Assembly (NCBI GenBank): GCA_964017195.1
Contig: OZ024887.1
Coordinates: forward strand, 60,031,311 to 60,095,310
Direction: 5' to 3'
DNA: 64,000 bases
DNA from: Siderastrea radians
Taxonomy: Eukaryota > Cnidaria > Anthozoa > Scleractinia > Rhizangiidae
The notes beneath the pieces were generated by a model, which ran no database searches, was not told where the DNA came from, and worked only from the letters and a program-made list of their open reading frames with translations. The translations under genes and the position numbers were made by a program. Positions 60,301 through 64,000 of the stretch are shown here, piece after piece (the first letter of the stretch is position 1; each line of letters starts with the position of its first letter).

Positions 60301-62930
60301 AGCTCTTCTAGTCTTTGTACTGCACAGCCAAAAACAACGACCGCAGACACTAGAGTCGAGAATGGTGGAGGTCAGTGACTGGGAACTAACTGAGAGAGGA
60401 TTCAGGAGAAGCGAAATCAACGGGTCCCGCTGGATCTTCTTTGATAGTATAAGCGGCAAAGAAGGATATACCAGTTAGTCTTTTTAATTTTTCTGCTTTT
60501 CTTTTGATTTTGAACCGAGTTAAATTCTGGGCTGTTAAGATGCCCAATCAATCGTAAGGATGTGGTTACTTCATTGGGAATTTTATCGCCGGTTTATTGA
60601 AATGCATCTGTTCTGAGAGTTGTGACGGCCTTTTTGGTCATGGTTTAGGGGAAGACCGACCAAAGGACAGCGAAAAATGATCTTGAGTGAAGAATGAGGT
60701 TGTGAGCATAGTCTGCGGAGCTATCGGTTTGGTGAGGAGAGGGTGAATTATTCAGTTGACCTCCTTTCCAGGGTATTGGTCGCCTTTTCATTTGGTCAAA
60801 TTTCAGCGTTTGTTGCTGTTATCCTAAGAGAGTAAGTAAGTCTAAGAGGTCTATGGTTTCTTACAGTTTTCAGAAGAGAAAGAGAATATTTTAAAATCTT
60901 TAGCTAAAAGCCAACATGAGTTTTCTTTTGGGTCATTTGTTGCTGCAACTGTTGAAAGAAATGATTTTATCCTGGAAAAGAAATACAAGAAGCTTAGAGA
61001 ATATCAAGTATAACAGACCGAGCGCTAGGAGGGGACTGGAAACTAGTCTTTTTTATTCCCCCCACAAGATCCAGCCGAATGACCTTACCGCAAAATTTTC
61101 AGGATTTGGAAATAGGCTAGAAATAAACACCACGCAAAAGAAAATAAAAATCTGTAACAGAAATTTTTTGTTACTCTCAAAAAGGTCAAAATTCGACATA
61201 TTTTCTTCATTAGCGATTAAAAATTCTGCCTTACAGATTTTCAACGAATAGATAGATTTTCTCGCACCTAGGTTTAGGAAGCCGTTAATACCGCGAAAGA
61301 AAGCCGTTTATACAACAAAAGGAAGCCGTTTAGACGTCACAAGATTTCAGGGTTTTACTAGTGGGTATGATGATAATCTTTCCCTATAAAACAGAAGTTA
61401 AAACCCTTGATTCGTGTTGAAAAAAATTAAGGTGCCTCAGAAGAGTTTGTTCTGAGAGGTCTGGGCTGCTGGTGGCTGGGTGGCATGACGAGGAGTGTGT
61501 GCATAGGAGTGTTTTAGTAGGTTTAAAGTGTGTCCTTATCTCGAGCACTGATTTGTTTCTCTCGTGTTTGTACAAACAATGTCCGAAAAGGATGTTTCAT
61601 TTTCAGATTCTTTTTCGTGTAAGGCAGCCGCCCTGCGAAAGCACGTGACAGAAACCTCGAGAAACCTATTCTCACGGGCGAGGGTGCAACATCCCTGACG
61701 TGTCCCAGACCGATCATTTTGATTGTCTGGAAGGGATTCAAACGCTCCGGACTCGCGTAACCCAGTACTTCACAGGCATTTAGAAGCGCAAGCATAAATG
61801 CATGCGAAAGAGGAGAAACTCTTTACTTTATCGTGTGCTAGAGCTTATACTTGCACCGTTGTTTCGCTTTTGTTCCACGGAAAAACTTAACGGGGCGCAA
61901 GCATAAGCCCAGTTAAGTCAAGGGCTCCTGGTTGAATTAAAGAGGGGCATTAAAATCCTAGTTTGCAATATTTGTTCATGTATATTGCACCTTTTTCGTA
62001 AAGTGGTTGAACATACTGCGCCTGCTTGTGCTTCGATCTGCTTGCGCCGTTTGCTTGTGCCTATGATGGGCTAGCGTGGTACATGTAAGCTTTTATTTTT
62101 GTTATTAAATGGTAAAAAAACTCATAGTTCGCTCTTTGTATCGGATCTAAGGCCTGGTGCGTCAAGGGATTCACTGTTCAAAATTTCCGACGAGGATTCC
62201 TCTCCTCTCCTCTCCTGATGTAACTGGAAATTGGCTAAACTGATAAAGATAAAACGCTAGGGTAATGGTTTTTAACAGATCTAACGACTGCGGCTAGCCT
62301 TAAATTGTCCCACACATCGTAAAAATACAGGTAAAACGAAAACTGTATCTGCTTTTGGTGTATTGGAAAAGTTAATCCTCAATAGTCTTGCCGTTTGGCA
62401 AGAAATAAAACTTCTTCTACCATGCAAACTAAGCATCAAGCTAAAAAGAAACAAATAACCTGTTCTATGACTTCCTGTGGAATGGCAAAGGTGACAAAAT
62501 CAAGAGAAACATCATGATACAAAACTACTTAGAGGTGGGGTCTTACACTGACTGATATGGGTTTGGATTAAAACATACCCTGACGTGGACAACAAAGGAA
62601 AATGGAGATTGTTTTTTGACCTGCAGCTTAGAAAGCAGGGAGGAGAAATTTTCCTAAGAGTAGAAATTTTCCTAAGAGGCAACGATTGAGACATGCAAAT
62701 CCTGGCACAAGACTAGACACATTCAGGAGCGAAGCTTAAAAGTTATAGTTAGTCAACTGGTTGTTACATAGCGTGGCCGGGGATTTCAACACGGGACTAC
62801 CGTGAAAGAAATCTAAGAGGTCAGAAAACTATTGTAAGTATTATTGTTTCAGTTTTTTTACATCAGGCAAACCGAATAAATACGATCCCTGGAAAACAAA
62901 ACTAACTGTTTTTTAGTCATGCACCAGCAA
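57318..62930 (+). repeat. Flank of unit copy C
   Basis: Continues copy-A homology (about 4910-9520) after the Penelope insertion. Differences from A: a 632-bp MITE (58242-58873), and a tandem repeat of a segment of about 360 bp (about 58905-59240 and 59270-59640, sharing 'ttccacggcatca' and 'caagtt(g)ttg' landmarks). No conserved protein frame; small frames at 60149-60478 and 60916-61251 have altered or broken counterparts in A. Confidence 0.75.
58242..58873. mobile_element. 632-bp MITE flanked by AAT
   Basis: Terminal repeats begin AGAGTGAATTCGTATAAC and are mirrored at the right. AAT occurs at both borders (58239-58241, 58874-58876). Copy A (near 5805) and copy B (near 40758) lack it. One interior plus-strand frame (58335-58559) is not recognisable. 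The 3-bp target duplication resembles PIF/Harbinger. Confidence 0.8.
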
Positions 62931-62963
62931 AAAAAGTGTATAAATTGCACGTCATACGGAGTT

Positions 62964-63207
62964 TTACTCAGTCTGTAGTTGTGAAATCATTACACTAATT
63001 AGCTCCATCAAAATGAGAGAGGTTGCTGACTTCTCTTTGATCGTCACTCGATACTGGACATTCTCGAGGCAGATCAGGACGGGATGACGAGCCTTTGAGG
63101 TCTCCTGATGCTCAACATTGGTGTAAGTCGCGTCATGACTGGTTATCTCAAGGATATGGTCAGCATTGTGAAATCCAGGATACTTGACAGCTGCAGGATT
63201 TATTGCT
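62964..63207 (-). pseudogene. GFP-like pseudogene F: exon 5 only, stop codon lost
   Basis: The minus-strand acceptor (TTTGTAG) is followed by exon 5 of the D/E type (AINPAAVKYPGFHNADH), sharing Tyr and Asn changes with E. A 5-bp deletion near 63078 removes the TGA, so the frame continues about 32 codons through former 3' UTR to a TAA at 62966-62964. Intron 4 homology stops at 63521, where unrelated repeat DNA begins, and no exon 4 is present in the window. It is the decayed convergent partner of gene C. Confidence 0.85.
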
Positions 63208-63521
63208 CTACAAAGGAACAAATAGAATCAGATGAGTGACACTGTGAGCTGTACAGGGTCTCTTTTGTGAACATTTCGAAAGCAGTCCCCTAGTCCCGAA
63301 AGAAGAAGTAACCCCCAGCCGCCGTTTAAAAACTCCGAGTGAACATCCTGCAGAAAACATAATGCTCCTTCTCCTGCGCGCCCCACAATACTGTGTTAGC
63401 GGCTAGCTATCTCGCTCCATTTACATTTCTCGTTTCATAAATCAGGAAATTAGACAGTTAAAAGACGGTAAAATCATGATGGGTATTTTCGTTTAAAAGT
63501 AAGAGAGTTGCTCGTTGTACC

Positions 63522-63742
63522 ACAGGTCACCCAAGCTCACTCTGAGAGGAGCGCATATAATAACCTGTTAATTTTTGCATATTTTATAAGTCGGCAAAAT
63601 ATAAGAGTTTGTATGGAAAATGCAACTAAGACGCTCTAAATACCATAAATGCGAAATAGTTCACAATATAAATGGTTCACCTTGTTTCTGTGTTGTATTA
63701 ATTGCTATTTAACGGCTTTTTAGGGTGATTTGAAGCGTTTTG
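63522..63742. other. Junction replacing upstream part of pseudogene F
   Basis: Homology with copy A ends at 63521. The sequence has phrases resembling the 28048-29755 fold-back element ('aagagtttgtatgg', 'gatttgaagcgttttgagcgag'). No gene. Confidence 0.45.
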
Positions 63743-64000
63743 AGCGAGAATAAGCGTCTTTCTAATTTTTGCTCCAATTAGTATTATAATATTATGCAAA
63801 GGTTGCACACTGATCTGCCATTTCAAAGCATACCTCTTTTCGCTAAATGAGCTATATTTCTTGAAATGCGCCATTTCCACTCACAATTTCCTCAAACCTG
63901 AATGAATCCATAGTCGAAAAACAACTATACGCCGGAAAAGTTCCATCTTTCCCAACATTTTGTCACCATAAACGGCAATATTTTGAGCTTCTTGTATAAG
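63743..64000. repeat. Arm of the intron-2 fold-back family at right edge
   Basis: Matches about 590-990 of copy A in the same orientation (the 'aagcgtctttctaatttttgctcc' landmark, written here as two adjoining parts, and 'cgccggaaaagttccatc'), with a deletion of about 100 bp. The window ends inside it, so it is a fourth member of the family, here outside an intact gene. Confidence 0.75.

Overview
The window looks like nuclear DNA of an anthozoan cnidarian, most likely a hexacoral (stony coral or corallimorph). The main evidence is a cluster of split genes for GFP/DsRed-family proteins carrying XYG chromophores. AT-rich intergenic DNA, phase-conserved introns, many inverted-repeat elements and a Penelope-like retroelement also point to animal nuclear DNA. 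I saw no bacterial operons, rRNA, tRNA or CRISPR arrays.

Three GFP-like genes are complete. Gene D (+, 33741-36477, TYG chromophore) encodes 224 aa. Genes B (-, 45347-41729) and C (+, 45891-50652), both QYG, encode 227 aa each. All use five coding exons with the same phases, and exon 1 contributes only the ATG. Gene A (+, 3364-4698, QYG) has exons 3-5 only; exons 1-2 are absent where synteny predicts them. Decayed relatives on the minus strand are E (9601-10757, exon 4 broken by two inverted-repeat elements), G (17259-19407, stop codon at the chromophore Tyr), H (25126-26924, MYG retained but otherwise broken) and F (62964-63207, exon 5 only, stop lost). Several lone exon-5 fragments also occur (about 16.4, 16.8, 24.1, 24.5 and 36.7 kb).

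The layout is built from duplications. A unit of about 10 kb, made of a QYG gene, about 5 kb of flank and a convergent type-D gene or remnant, occurs three times: A (261-10053, forward), B (reverse, about 37.6-45.5 kb, whose convergent partner is gene D) and C (forward, about 45.7-63.5 kb). B and C sit head to head as a large inverted duplication, with mirrored promoter blocks in the 543 bp between their start codons. An older tandem direct duplication (about 14.3-21 kb and 21.75-30.2 kb) carries the G and H pseudogenes.

Mobile DNA fills much of the rest. The 3' flank of gene C holds a 6.44-kb insertion of a head-to-head Penelope-like element with 13-bp target duplication, inverted terminal repeats and a hammerhead-ribozyme-like motif in each end. 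Nested inside it are a 297-bp near-perfect palindrome and a 3.03-kb transposon with 9-bp target duplication. A 1.71-kb fold-back element lies at 28048-29755, another fold-back family sits in intron 2 of A, B and C, and many MITE-sized inverted repeats are present. Functions beyond family membership (colour, fluorescence, regulation) are inference.
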